This document shows, one piece after another, positions 33,298-41,693 of a DNA stretch of 64,000 nt. Under the pieces are notes generated by a model. It was not told where the DNA came from and ran no database searches. It saw only the letters and a list, made by a program, of their open reading frames with translations. The position numbers and the translations under genes were made by a program. Within the stretch, counting starts at the first letter, position 1, and every line of letters starts with the position of its first letter. The stretch covers positions 186,001-250,000 of the forward strand of contig DAOTYH010000045.1 of the NCBI GenBank assembly GCA_034435015.1, written 5' to 3'. Origin of the DNA: DAOTYH01 sp034435015. GTDB lineage: Bacteria; Chloroflexota; Anaerolineae; Aggregatilineales; UBA3940.

Positions 33298-33468
33298 CCG
33301 ATGGGCCTGATTGACCTTTTTGCCGTGGGTCGTTTCTGCCGCTGACTATCAGCCGCAGATCGCCGCAGGGAGTCCCGCTACCCTGCGGCCACGGCAAGCG
33401 AGACATGGACATAGGCAATGATTCTGACATGCTTTTCTGAGAGTAGACTCGCCTTCAGCCGGACTTGC
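33298..33468 (-). ncRNA. Structured metG leader RNA with three-way junction (candidate riboswitch or attenuator)
   Basis: On the minus strand, from the extended -10 promoter at 33474-33482, the leader can form P1 (33389-33397 with 33320-33328, 9 bp perfect), P2 (33381-33388 with 33363-33370, 8 bp perfect, 10-base loop) and P3 (33349-33358 with 33336-33345, 9 of 10 bp, three-base loop). The three stems meet in one junction, with AAACGAC closing the P3 side. GGCCCATCGGGCC at 33294-33306 can pair with itself and competes with the base of the terminator stem. I find no T-box signature (TGGNACC) and no SAM-I core, so the class is unidentified. Confidence 0.65.
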
Positions 33469-33473
33469 CCATG

Positions 33474-33482
33474 ATTATAGCA
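33474..33482 (-). promoter_or_regulatory. Extended -10 promoter for the metG leader
   Basis: The minus strand reads TGCTATAAT, a consensus -10 with the TG extension. No clear -35 exists, as is common with extended -10 promoters. The start of transcription is predicted near 33467, giving a leader of about 250 bases. Confidence 0.6.
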
Positions 33483-33549
33483 TAGATTGAGCATAGATTG
33501 GCGAGGGGTTAACGGCTCTGATAGTCAGAACGCTTTGACGCTACGATTC

Positions 33550-33579
33550 TTGTTCCTCCCTCTGTGGGCTTGTTATAAT
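33550..33579 (+). promoter_or_regulatory. Promoter for prfA
   Basis: TTGTTC (33550-33555) and a perfect TATAAT (33574-33579) are 18 bases apart. The leader contains a small GC hairpin (33593-33598 with 33609-33614) and a ribosome site, AGGGAAGG, before the ATG at 33637. Confidence 0.6.
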
Positions 33580-33636
33580 CTGGGCGCATACCGCCCCGCT
33601 GACTGAGACGGGGCATACTGTTGTTCAGGGAAGGCT

Positions 33637-34707
33637 ATGTTGTTAGAGAAACTGGCGGGCGTTGCGGCTCGCTATGAAGAACTTGAACGTTTGATGGCTG
33701 ATCCGGAGATAGCATCGGATTACGAGAGGGTGGCTGAATATGCGCAGGAACGGAGCAACCTCCAGCCTATTGTAGGGGGGTATTACGAGTACAAGACGGT
33801 CTTGGAGCAGATCGAGGAAGCAGAGACCCTGATCGAGTCCGATGACCCGGAGATGCGGCAACTCGCTGAAGAAGAACTGGACAGATTACGCTCTCGGCAT
33901 GACGAACTCGAGAAACAACTCCGGCTGATGCTTCTGCCTAAAGACCCACGCGATGAGAAAGATGTTATCGTCGAAATCCGGGCTGGCACAGGGGGGGATG
34001 AAGCGGCTCTCTTTGCGGCAGACCTCTTCCGCATGTACACCCGCTATGCTGAGAAGCATAACTGGAAGACAGAGGTGCTCAGCAGTCACGAGATTGGAGT
34101 AGGCGGATTCAAGGAGATCATTTTTGAGATCAAGGGACGGGGGGCCTACTCGCGCCTGAAGTATGAAAGCGGTGTCCATCGCGTTCAGCGCGTGCCGATC
34201 ACTGAAAGCTCCGGACGCATCCATACCAGCACAGCAACAGTTGCCGTGTTGGCTGAGATGGATGAAGTGGATGTCCAGATTGATGAGAAGGATTTAGAGA
34301 TAGAGGCTTACCGTTCCAGCGGTGCCGGCGGTCAACATGTCCAGAAAAATGAGACCGCGATTCGTATCATCCATAAACCTACCGGTATGGTTGTGACCTG
34401 TCAGGATGAGCGGAGCAAGACCCAGAATCTCATGCGTGCCATGAGCATTCTGCGTGCCCGCCTGTATGAAATGGAACAGAGCCGCCTTCACGAGGAGCAG
34501 GATGCCCTGCGCCGCTCACAAGTTGGCACTGGGGAGCGGGCTGAGAAGATCAGGACGTACAATTATCCCCAGAATCGTGTAACGGATCACCGGATTAACC
34601 TGAGTAGCTACAACCTGCCTGCTGTGATGGATGGGGAACTGGACGAGTTCATTGATGAGTTAGCCACACGTGATCAGGCTGAGCGCCTGCAACATGCCAG
34701 CCTGTAA
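33637..34707 (+). CDS. prfA: Peptide chain release factor 1
   Basis: RF1 reads UAA and UAG stop codons and triggers peptide release. The 356-residue protein has the stop-codon recognition tripeptide as PIT within VHRVQRVPITESSGRIHTS, which marks RF1 rather than RF2. The catalytic GGQ motif is in SSGAGGQHVQKNETAIRI. The residues after GGQ (VQKNETAIR) differ from the VNTTDSAVR of many RF1 proteins but keep the domain pattern. Length is normal. No prmC methyltransferase gene follows; the next gene, a PIG-L deacetylase, begins within 10 bases. Confidence 0.95.
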   Translation: MLLEKLAGVAARYEELERLMADPEIASDYERVAEYAQERSNLQPIVGGYYEYKTVLEQIEEAETLIESDDPEMRQLAEEELDRLRSRHDELEKQLRLMLLPKDPRDEKDVIVEIRAGTGGDEAALFAADLFRMYTRYAEKHNWKTEVLSSHEIGVGGFKEIIFEIKGRGAYSRLKYESGVHRVQRVPITESSGRIHTSTATVAVLAEMDEVDVQIDEKDLEIEAYRSSGAGGQHVQKNETAIRIIHKPTGMVVTCQDERSKTQNLMRAMSILRARLYEMEQSRLHEEQDALRRSQVGTGERAEKIRTYNYPQNRVTDHRINLSSYNLPAVMDGELDEFIDELATRDQAERLQHASL

Positions 34708-34715
34708 ACTTGTCT

Positions 34716-35522
34716 ATGGCTCTGGTCTGGCCCTCAGCGCAACATATCTACCTTTCGCCACACCTTGATGATGTGATCTTGAGCTGTGGCGGGATAATAT
34801 ATCAGCAGGCCTGCCGGGGAGAGACAGTGGCGGTCATCACCGTGTTTGCGGGCAGTCCGCCTGATCAGAGCCGCCTCTCCCCTTTTGCGCGTGCTCTTCA
34901 TGCACGCTGGCAACACTCTGCTCCGCACGGTTTAGATTTCTCTGACCCCCCTGCTGTACGGCGCGAAGAGGACCGCCGTGCCTTTACCATTCTCAACCCC
35001 TCGATCCAAGTGATTCATTACCCCCTGCCGGACTGTATCTACCGTCTTGAGCCTAAGACTGGCAGGCTACTGTACCCCAACGAGGCCTCTCTCTTTGGGC
35101 AGGTTTCTCCCTCTGATCCTGCCCTGTTAGAGCTGGAGAGCGTCCCGCCTTTGCCAAGCGATGCCATGCTCTATATCCCCCTTGCGGCTGGCAGACATGT
35201 TGATCATCAGATCGTCCGCCGGGCTGGGGAAGGTTGGAAGCTGGAACAAGGGCAGGTGCGCTATTATGAAGACTACCCCTACGTCACTCAGCTTGGGCAA
35301 CTTGAGAAGGCACTTGAACGGCCAGAGGAGTGGGAAGCCTGTGTGTTTCCACTCAGCAAAGATGCCCTGAGGGCTAAGATCGAGGCGGTAACAGCATATG
35401 CTTCCCAGATCAGCACTTTCTGGCAGAGTGTGGAGGCTATGGCTGGTGCGTTACGATCCTATTGCGAACACACAGGAGGCGAGCGGCTGTGGCTTAGATG
35501 TGTTCAAAACGCTCGACATTAA
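34716..35522 (+). CDS. PIG-L / LmbE-like deacetylase
   Basis: A 268-residue zinc-dependent N-deacetylase-type protein. The metal site is the N-terminal LSPHLDDVILSCGG (His16, Asp18-Asp19) and GRHVDHQIVRRAG later on; both follow the PIG-L pattern. Family members deacetylate N-acetylglucosaminyl lipids, mycothiol or bacillithiol precursors, or antibiotics, so the substrate is open. The ATG at 34716 is nearest to the family N-terminus; a TTG six bases earlier is possible, and neither has a good ribosome site. Its last 29 bases overlap the 3' end of the convergent darA gene. Confidence 0.8.
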   Translation: MALVWPSAQHIYLSPHLDDVILSCGGIIYQQACRGETVAVITVFAGSPPDQSRLSPFARALHARWQHSAPHGLDFSDPPAVRREEDRRAFTILNPSIQVIHYPLPDCIYRLEPKTGRLLYPNEASLFGQVSPSDPALLELESVPPLPSDAMLYIPLAAGRHVDHQIVRRAGEGWKLEQGQVRYYEDYPYVTQLGQLEKALERPEEWEACVFPLSKDALRAKIEAVTAYASQISTFWQSVEAMAGALRSYCEHTGGERLWLRCVQNARH

Positions 35523-35820
35523 GCACAAACACGGTGGCCCCTCCTACTGGGACCTCCGTGTAGGCCGCTGAGGTAAGGAGCGGATCGGCAGGGTCAATGC
35601 TGATAGGAAGAAGGCGGGTGCGCCGCTGGCAGGTAGTCTTGAGGATGCCTAGCACCCCCTCAACTTGATTGTCTTCCACGCCGCACAGCAGAGTCGTATT
35701 GCCCTGACGGAAGAAGCCGCCAGTAGAAGCAACGCGTGTCACACGATGGCCTGCCTCAGTGAGGGCCGCCATAGTCGTGTCAACATCGGTGTCCTGTACG
35801 ACAGCTAGAATCAGTTTCAT
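35494..35820 (-). CDS. darA: Cyclic-di-AMP receptor DarA (PII-like)
   Basis: A 108-residue PII-like signalling protein that binds c-di-AMP, known as DarA or PstA in Firmicutes. The sequence MKLILAVVQDTDVDTTMAAL, the conserved loop STGGFFRQGNTTLLCGVED and the terminal VPVGGATVFVLNVERFE match the family closely, including the Thr-Gly-Gly-Phe nucleotide contact. The ATG at 35820 gives the exact family N-terminus, and a TATAAT lies 7 bases ahead of it with no Shine-Dalgarno sequence between, consistent with a leaderless mRNA. The gene overlaps the PIG-L gene tail to tail. No diadenylate cyclase is in the window. Confidence 0.92.
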   Translation of the reverse strand: MKLILAVVQDTDVDTTMAALTEAGHRVTRVASTGGFFRQGNTTLLCGVEDNQVEGVLGILKTTCQRRTRLLPISIDPADPLLTSAAYTEVPVGGATVFVLNVERFEHI

Positions 35821-35827
35821 ACCCCCA

Positions 35828-35833
35828 ATTATA
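35828..35833 (-). promoter_or_regulatory. -10 element of darA, 7 bases from the start codon
   Basis: A perfect TATAAT on the minus strand. The seven bases TGGGGGT separate it from the ATG at 35820, so transcription would begin at or next to the start codon. Confidence 0.55.
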
Positions 35834-35930
35834 ACATTTACCTTGCTGGAGTACAGGCTTTCTGTTAAAATCAAAATAAGATAAAGAAGATAGATATAAT
35901 CTATTCGTTGGCTGGCAGGGGAGGTAAGCA

Positions 35931-36794
35931 ATGAGTGAACTCTCGGCGCGTGGTTATGCCAATCCCGATGTATTGACCTCAACCGATTGGGTGGCTGAGC
36001 ATCTTAACGACCCCTCCATTCGGATCATTGAATCAAACGAAGACCCTCTCCTTTATGGAACGGGGCATATCCCCGGCGCAGTTGAAGTGGACTGGGTAAG
36101 AGACTTAAATGATCCGTTGCGCCGTGACTACCTTGACAGAGCGGGCTTCGAGGCATTGATGTCACGTATTGGGGTCACACCGGAAATGACAGTTGTCTTC
36201 TACGGGGATAAGAATAACTGGTGGGCTACCTATGCCTTCTGGGTTTTTCAGCTTTTTGGCCATACGAAGGCCAAGATCATGGACGGGGGCCGGCTGAAGT
36301 GGGAAAAAGAAGGCCGTCCTATGACTCGTGAGATTCCGAGCTACCCTCCTACGCGCTACATTGCCCAAGAGCGCGACGACCGCCGGATACGAGCCTTCCG
36401 AGATCAGGTGCTGGAGCATGTGCAGGCAGGGTTGCCGCTGGTGGATGTTCGTAGTCCTGCCGAATACACTGGCGAACGGTTGCATATGGAACAATACCCT
36501 AATGAAGGGGCATTACGCGGCGGGCATATACCGGGCGCCAAGAATGTGCCATGGGCTACAGCCATCAATCCGGAAGATGGAACATTTAAGCCGGCGGCAG
36601 AACTGCGTGCGATCTATCAGGAGGAGCAGGGACTCAAGCCGGATGATGACGTGATTGTCTATTGCCGTATTGGAGAGCGCAGCAGTCATACGTGGTTTGT
36701 GTTGAAATATCTGCTCGGCTTTGAGAATGTCCGTAACTACGATGGAAGCTGGACGGAATGGGGCAACCTCGTTGGGGTACCGATTGAGCGATAG
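35931..36794 (+). CDS. Thiosulfate/mercaptopyruvate sulfurtransferase (tandem rhodanese)
   Basis: A 287-residue protein with two rhodanese domains. The first has HIPGAVEVDWVRDLNDPLR and VVFYGDKNNWWA with no catalytic Cys. The second has LVDVRSPAEYTGE and the active-site loop CRIGERSSHTWF with Cys245. It transfers sulfane sulfur from thiosulfate or mercaptopyruvate to an acceptor thiol. GGGGAGGT precedes the ATG. SufE follows after only 11 bases, so the enzyme probably supplies sulfur for iron-sulfur cluster or thiol metabolism. A TATAAT lies upstream at 35895-35900. Confidence 0.9.
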   Translation: MSELSARGYANPDVLTSTDWVAEHLNDPSIRIIESNEDPLLYGTGHIPGAVEVDWVRDLNDPLRRDYLDRAGFEALMSRIGVTPEMTVVFYGDKNNWWATYAFWVFQLFGHTKAKIMDGGRLKWEKEGRPMTREIPSYPPTRYIAQERDDRRIRAFRDQVLEHVQAGLPLVDVRSPAEYTGERLHMEQYPNEGALRGGHIPGAKNVPWATAINPEDGTFKPAAELRAIYQEEQGLKPDDDVIVYCRIGERSSHTWFVLKYLLGFENVRNYDGSWTEWGNLVGVPIER

Positions 36795-36805
36795 GGGTAT
36801 AGGAT

Positions 36806-37300
36806 ATGACTTCCTTAGACGGCTACCCGCCCTCGCTGGAGAAAATACTGAGAGAGTTTTCCCAAATCACGGATCGATATGAGCGCGCCGAGTTGCTGAT
36901 TAGCTATGCTGGTCAGTTTAAGGGCGTGCCCGATGAGATCGCTTCCCGACCCTACCCTGAGGAGCATCGTGTTCCCTATTGCGAGTCGGAGGCCTATGTC
37001 TGGGCCGTGCTCCAGCCCGACCGCACGCTCAAACTCTACTTTGCTGTCGAGAATCCTCAGGGGGTCTCGGCTATGGCTATGGCGGCTATTTTGGATAGGA
37101 CACTTTCAGGCCTGCCGCCGGAGCGGATTGCCGCTGTGTCGCCGGAGATTGTCCTTAAGATATTCGGGCAGGATATCTCAATGGGCAAAGGGCAAGGCCT
37201 CATGGGTATGGTCTCGATGGTGCAGAAAATAGCTCGCCAGCTTTCTACTGTCCAGCCGTTACAACGCGGACAGTACCTAGCAGGAGGCGATTATCTATAA
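36806..37300 (+). CDS. SufE-like sulfur-transfer protein
   Basis: A 164-residue SufE/CsdE family protein. The sulfur-accepting Cys59 is in HRVPYCESEAYVWA, where most SufE proteins read VxGCQSxVW. The preceding DRYERAELLISYAGQF and the helical C-terminal half also fit. SufE takes persulfide from a cysteine desulfurase; no sufS is present, but a sulfurtransferase gene lies immediately upstream, so it may be the partner. Its last 56 bases overlap the 3' end of the convergent glycosyltransferase gene. Confidence 0.85.
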   Translation: MTSLDGYPPSLEKILREFSQITDRYERAELLISYAGQFKGVPDEIASRPYPEEHRVPYCESEAYVWAVLQPDRTLKLYFAVENPQGVSAMAMAAILDRTLSGLPPERIAAVSPEIVLKIFGQDISMGKGQGLMGMVSMVQKIARQLSTVQPLQRGQYLAGGDYL

Positions 37301-39488
37301 TATGACCGTCGCTGGCCACTACATTCAGGCGATGACCATCTGTATCGGAGAACCAGCCCAGTTCGATCACATAAAGGCCCGGCGGCGTGTCAGGGCGCAG
37401 GGACAAGGTGCGCACATCTTCATAGATGTCACCAGTTTCCCAGCCGCTTGTCCGCATAGAAGCCCCGACGGGGGGGCCGTCATATAAGCCCCATATGGTC
37501 TGTTGATCGTCCAGCACATGCAGGAAGACCTTAAAGTCCTCATCAGCCGGCGGCGTAATAGCCTGCCAGTATAGTGTGACCACCATTTGTTGGCCGGGCG
37601 TCAGGGTGCGCGGCTCAATCGTGTAGCCTAGCAGAGCAAATCTATCTTCCCAATTGGTGAAGCCCTGATTGGGGTAGATAGCGGTTGGGTCAGCTTCGAT
37701 GGCGACGTGACCGACTGTCAGCTTATCCTCTGTAGTACCTAACCTCTCAACGGGCAGACGGCCTGCATCGGGATTGTACAGGCCCAATTCTATGCGAGCC
37801 TGTTCAGGGGCGTAGGTTGTTTCCGGCAGGAAGACCCGGTAGGTTTCAGTGAAGATGTGGCCGGGCCGCCACCAGATTGAGGGGTAACTGCCCAGGCCTG
37901 TGTAGGTGTCGCGTTGGGCGATCAGTATACCTTGCGAGTCCACGACATGAACAAAGACGGCATAAGGAACAGGGGTAGGTCGAATCACCTCCCATGTGAC
38001 AGTCACATTGATCTGTTGCCCTGGCCGGACGGCGGCAGGGCTGATGTGGTAGTCAAGGATGCGTATGACATTGCCGACCTCGATGTTTAGAGGCTCTGGC
38101 GGGGGCGCGGCATCTGCCGGGATGGCGTAGGCAGGGATGAGGTAACCAACTAGAGCAAGCAATGCCGCCGCCAGCATGAGAATCGCCAGCAGGACAGCAA
38201 CGACTGCCTGTACCAGACGGGGCCACAATCCAACCAGCCCAGTAGCAACCAGTGTGGCAAAAGCAGGCAGGGCCGGGAAGAGAAAGCGTCCCATCGCACC
38301 GAACGGGCTGATCAGGATGTAGCCGCACAGCACAGCAAAGTTCACAAGTACTGTTGCTATGAGAATAACTATCATCCGGCGCTGTGCTTCTGTCATGGGC
38401 TGTTCTGCTTCTGAATGGCGGGATGAACGTGCCCGGATCAGGAAGACAGCCAGCCCGATCATCCCCAGCCCGCACAGAACCCCAAAACCATAATAGAACG
38501 CCGGCGGAAGCGGTATCTGCCCGTAGCCGAAGCGTCCCCATAGAGTTGTCCACGCATCACGTAGCTGAGGCCCAATCAAGGCCGCGCCGACATGCGGCTC
38601 GCGCACACCCCATATCTCGGTCAAGCGGATGAAGCCGGTCGGCTCGCCGTAGAGGATGGTGTTACGGACATACCACCATCCTGCCAGCAAGGCGGATATC
38701 CCCAGAATGATCGCGTTGGCCCGCAGGAAAGAGGACCACTTCTTGCCCTGCACAGGAGCCAGTAGCAGGGCCAGCTCGATCACTGCCAGCATGGCAATCA
38801 GGTTAAACTTGGTGAGGTTGGCAAGCCCATACAGGATGCCCAGGATTAGGAGCCAGCGCTTATGGGAGCCGTCTTGAACCAGACGCAGGCAGGCATAGGT
38901 GATCGCGGCACTGATCAGCGTGGCAGGGACATCGTTGTTAATAGCGCCGCTGAGGTAGGCATACATCGGCCCAAATGCGACCAGAGCCATTGCCATACCG
39001 GCGACTGCTGGCTGTTTGGGCAGTAGGGTGCGGGCAATGCTATAGGTGAGGAACACCGCCCCCCCACCCCAGAGCAGTGTGATCCAGCGGGAAAGGTGAG
39101 CCGCTAGCGAGGTATCGCGGTAGGGCCATGCCTCGTCGGGGCCGTGCAGATATTGATTCTTGTTATCAGTACCTACTTCCCAATCGCGGAAAGCCCAGTG
39201 CGGGTTAGGGAGCGGCTCGTAGAGCGGGTCAGCGGGATGAACCCAGAAAGTCGCCAGTGCCGCTGTGAGGTAGTACAGCGGCGGATGGTGCGCCTGTGCG
39301 TTGCCTTGCTCTCCGGATTGGATCGGGAGTACTCCATAGTCGGCAATGTAACGGACGTAACGGTAATGGCGGATTTCGTCCGTTGCTTCCTGAATGGGGT
39401 TGGCTATGCTGAAGGCAATACCCAGCCCCAGATACGCTAGAAGGATCAGAACAGGCCAAAGATGTCTGCGGACAGATGAAACAGACAT
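37245..39488 (-). CDS. GT-C-fold membrane glycosyltransferase (GT39/PMT-like)
   Basis: A 747-residue protein. The N-terminal two thirds (to about residue 465) is polytopic with at least ten hydrophobic helices. The first outside loop carries ATDEIRHYRYVRYIADYGVLP, the acidic motif region typical of polyprenyl-phosphate-dependent GT-C enzymes. The C-terminal 280 residues form two similar beta-rich modules (RPGQQINVTVTWEVI and TPGQQMVVTLYWQAI, each followed by a FVHVVDxQ or FLHVLDDQ strand), so that part is an internal duplication. It likely transfers a sugar from a lipid carrier at the outer face. Its ATG lies one base after the CysC stop codon. Confidence 0.78.
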   Translation of the reverse strand: MSVSSVRRHLWPVLILLAYLGLGIAFSIANPIQEATDEIRHYRYVRYIADYGVLPIQSGEQGNAQAHHPPLYYLTAALATFWVHPADPLYEPLPNPHWAFRDWEVGTDNKNQYLHGPDEAWPYRDTSLAAHLSRWITLLWGGGAVFLTYSIARTLLPKQPAVAGMAMALVAFGPMYAYLSGAINNDVPATLISAAITYACLRLVQDGSHKRWLLILGILYGLANLTKFNLIAMLAVIELALLLAPVQGKKWSSFLRANAIILGISALLAGWWYVRNTILYGEPTGFIRLTEIWGVREPHVGAALIGPQLRDAWTTLWGRFGYGQIPLPPAFYYGFGVLCGLGMIGLAVFLIRARSSRHSEAEQPMTEAQRRMIVILIATVLVNFAVLCGYILISPFGAMGRFLFPALPAFATLVATGLVGLWPRLVQAVVAVLLAILMLAAALLALVGYLIPAYAIPADAAPPPEPLNIEVGNVIRILDYHISPAAVRPGQQINVTVTWEVIRPTPVPYAVFVHVVDSQGILIAQRDTYTGLGSYPSIWWRPGHIFTETYRVFLPETTYAPEQARIELGLYNPDAGRLPVERLGTTEDKLTVGHVAIEADPTAIYPNQGFTNWEDRFALLGYTIEPRTLTPGQQMVVTLYWQAITPPADEDFKVFLHVLDDQQTIWGLYDGPPVGASMRTSGWETGDIYEDVRTLSLRPDTPPGLYVIELGWFSDTDGHRLNVVASDGHIIDNRLLLGTVRVVTAGQ

Positions 39489-39489
39489 A

Positions 39490-40038
39490 TCAGGCTTTTT
39501 GAGCGACCGGGATGAGGCCCTTTTCTTCCAGATAGGCGATCAACCGTGCGGCGCTCTCTTCAGGTGTTTCTCTGTCGGTATGAAGCACAATCTCCGGATT
39601 AAGCGGCTCTTCGTAGGGGTCAGAGATTCCCGTGAAGTTTTCGATTTCCCCTGCCAGGGCCTTGGCATACATGCCTTTGACATCACGCTGGATGCAAACC
39701 TCCAGCGGCGCGTGGACGTATACCTCAATAAAGTTGGTTGTCTCGCGGCGCACCATATCGCGGACGGCCCGGTAGGGCGAGATAAAGCTGGCGATCACCC
39801 CTACCCCATTGCGGGAAAGAAGCTTAGCGACAAACATGACCCGCTCGATGTTCTTATCACGGTCTTCTTTGCTGAAGCCTAGATCACGTGTCAATGACTG
39901 GCGGACAACATCGCCATCCAGCCGTTCGATCTTGAGACCGCGTGCCTTGAGTTCCGCCTCTACGATTTTGGCGATGGTAGTTTTACCTGCCCCTGACAGG
40001 CCGGTCATCCAGAGGGTGAAACCTTGCTGTTCAGCCAC
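39490..40038 (-). CDS. cysC: Adenylyl-sulfate kinase
   Basis: APS kinase phosphorylates adenosine 5'-phosphosulfate to PAPS. With the GTG at 40038 (GAGG 7 bases upstream) the protein has 182 residues and begins close to the family motif GFTLWMTGLSGAGKTTI (P-loop about 13-20). Further signatures are DGDVVRQSLTRDLGFSKEDRDKNI and FISPYRAVRDMVR. A GTG at 40050 is the alternative start. No sulfate adenylyltransferase or PAPS reductase gene is nearby. The adjacent membrane glycosyltransferase suggests PAPS could serve sulfation of a surface glycan, but this is inference. Confidence 0.92.
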   Translation of the reverse strand: MAEQQGFTLWMTGLSGAGKTTIAKIVEAELKARGLKIERLDGDVVRQSLTRDLGFSKEDRDKNIERVMFVAKLLSRNGVGVIASFISPYRAVRDMVRRETTNFIEVYVHAPLEVCIQRDVKGMYAKALAGEIENFTGISDPYEEPLNPEIVLHTDRETPEESAARLIAYLEEKGLIPVAQKA

Positions 40039-40183
40039 GTGGAACCTCACATATAGGTATTTAAGCAGTCGCGAAGTATAGCGTATCGGTGGCGTTGGAT
40101 CGAATCATGATTGACAAGTCGGTGCAGGATGCTACAGTTAAAGTAGGGAATGGTGAGCGGACAGGTGAATGAGGAGGGGAAAG

Positions 40184-41542
40184 ATGAAACGACAACCGCG
40201 GGTTTGGCTCTGGATCGGTGTGGTGGTGTTAATGGGGCTGGCGGCCCTGCTTCCCGGATCGGTAGCTCAAGCTCAGAATGCTACCAGAGAGGTCGTCATA
40301 CTGGAAGCCAGCGGGGCAGTGACCCCGCCCTTTGCGGGCTATATTGCGCGTGGAATTGATGAAGCCGACCGGCGTAATGCCGAGGCAGTGATTCTGGTTC
40401 TGGATACGCCGGGCGGGAACGTCAACGTGACGCTCGACATTATTCAAAAGATACGCACCAGCGACATACCTGTTATTGTCTTTGTAGGGCCGCGCGGCGC
40501 GAAAGCGGCTTCGGCTGGTTTGCTGATCACGCTGGCGGGTCATGCGGCGGCGATGTCTCCCGATACGGCCATTGGGGCCAGTAGCCCGGTTGGTCCGCAG
40601 GGCGAAGATTTGCCCAGCACTGAGCAACAGAAGATGGAAGAATATCTCAGCGCTCAGGCGCGGAGTCTTGCCGAGCGCCGCGGTGAAGAGGCTGTCAGAC
40701 TGGCTAATGAGGCAGTGGTAGAAGCAAGGGCTGTCAGTGCCAGCGAGGCCCTTCAAGCCCATCTGATTGATTTCATTGCTGAGGATGTTGATGATCTGCT
40801 GGATCAGCTGGATGGGTTCACAGTCGAGGTCGGCGGGGTATCTAGGACGTTACATACGTCCGGTGTAGTGCTTGTTCCAATCAGGATGAGTCAACTTGAG
40901 CAGGTGCTGAGCATACTCACCAACCCCAATATCGTCTTCATCCTGTTGAGTCTGGGTGTGACGGCGATCATTGTCGAGATTCGGACTCCCGGCGGGTGGG
41001 CCGCTGGTACGGTGGGCGTCATCTGTGTTGGGCTGGCGTTATATGGGCTGGGGGTTTTACCGGTCAACTGGCTGGGGATTATCTTCATCCTGCTGGCTTT
41101 TGTCTTGTTTATATTGGAACTCAAAACCCCTACAAATGGTGTACTGTCAGCCGCGGCGATTATCAGTATGGCTGTCGGGGCAATTATCCTGTTGAACCAG
41201 CCTGAGATTGCGCCATTTGGCAGGCTCTCCATCCCGCTGGTGATTGCCCAGTCGTTGCTGGTGGGGGGATTTTTCTTCTTTGTGGTGATCATGGCATTGA
41301 AGGCTCAGTCCCGGCGCCCGACAACCGGCTATGAGGGGCTGGTAGGCCAGATCGGGCGGGTCACACAGGACTTAGCCCCCTATGGGATGGTCCAGGTGTG
41401 GGGAGAACGTTGGAGGGCTGAGCCGGCAGATGGACGCCCCATACCTGCGGGTAGCCAGATCGAGGTGGTGGAAGCCGGCAGAATGCGCCTACGTGTGCGG
41501 CGGGTTGAATCAGAGGTAGAAAAGACTAAGAGAGAGGGCTAG
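40184..41542 (+). CDS. NfeD-type membrane serine protease (ClpP-class, 1510-N like)
   Basis: A 452-residue protein. It has a signal peptide (to about residue 30) and a ClpP-like protease domain (33-230) with the Ser-Lys dyad Ser110 (AASAG) and probably Lys150. Four to five membrane helices (about 245-390) and a C-terminal OB-fold NfeD domain (about 400-445, GLVGQIGRVTQDL) follow. The archaeal homologue PH1510 cleaves the hydrophobic part of a stomatin partner; no stomatin gene is adjacent here. The ATG at 40184 has AGGAGG upstream, five codons after a first possible start. A plausible role is membrane-protein quality control. Confidence 0.88.
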   Translation: MKRQPRVWLWIGVVVLMGLAALLPGSVAQAQNATREVVILEASGAVTPPFAGYIARGIDEADRRNAEAVILVLDTPGGNVNVTLDIIQKIRTSDIPVIVFVGPRGAKAASAGLLITLAGHAAAMSPDTAIGASSPVGPQGEDLPSTEQQKMEEYLSAQARSLAERRGEEAVRLANEAVVEARAVSASEALQAHLIDFIAEDVDDLLDQLDGFTVEVGGVSRTLHTSGVVLVPIRMSQLEQVLSILTNPNIVFILLSLGVTAIIVEIRTPGGWAAGTVGVICVGLALYGLGVLPVNWLGIIFILLAFVLFILELKTPTNGVLSAAAIISMAVGAIILLNQPEIAPFGRLSIPLVIAQSLLVGGFFFFVVIMALKAQSRRPTTGYEGLVGQIGRVTQDLAPYGMVQVWGERWRAEPADGRPIPAGSQIEVVEAGRMRLRVRRVESEVEKTKREG

Positions 41543-41693
41543 CCGCCTCCTGCTCAGAGTTTGTTTTGCGGCCGTATTATTTTGATGTTACACTATATTG
41601 AAGTAGTTCTAGTAGGTCACAATAGTTTGTGTTGTTGAAAACTCCACCAGGCAGACAGACTGCCCTGACCAAATTACACTGAAAGTTTAATGT

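Noticed and set aside
33263..33482. T-box or SAM-I riboswitch for metG
   Set aside because: The conserved TGGNACC element and the SAM-I core sequence are not found, so only an unclassified leader is claimed.
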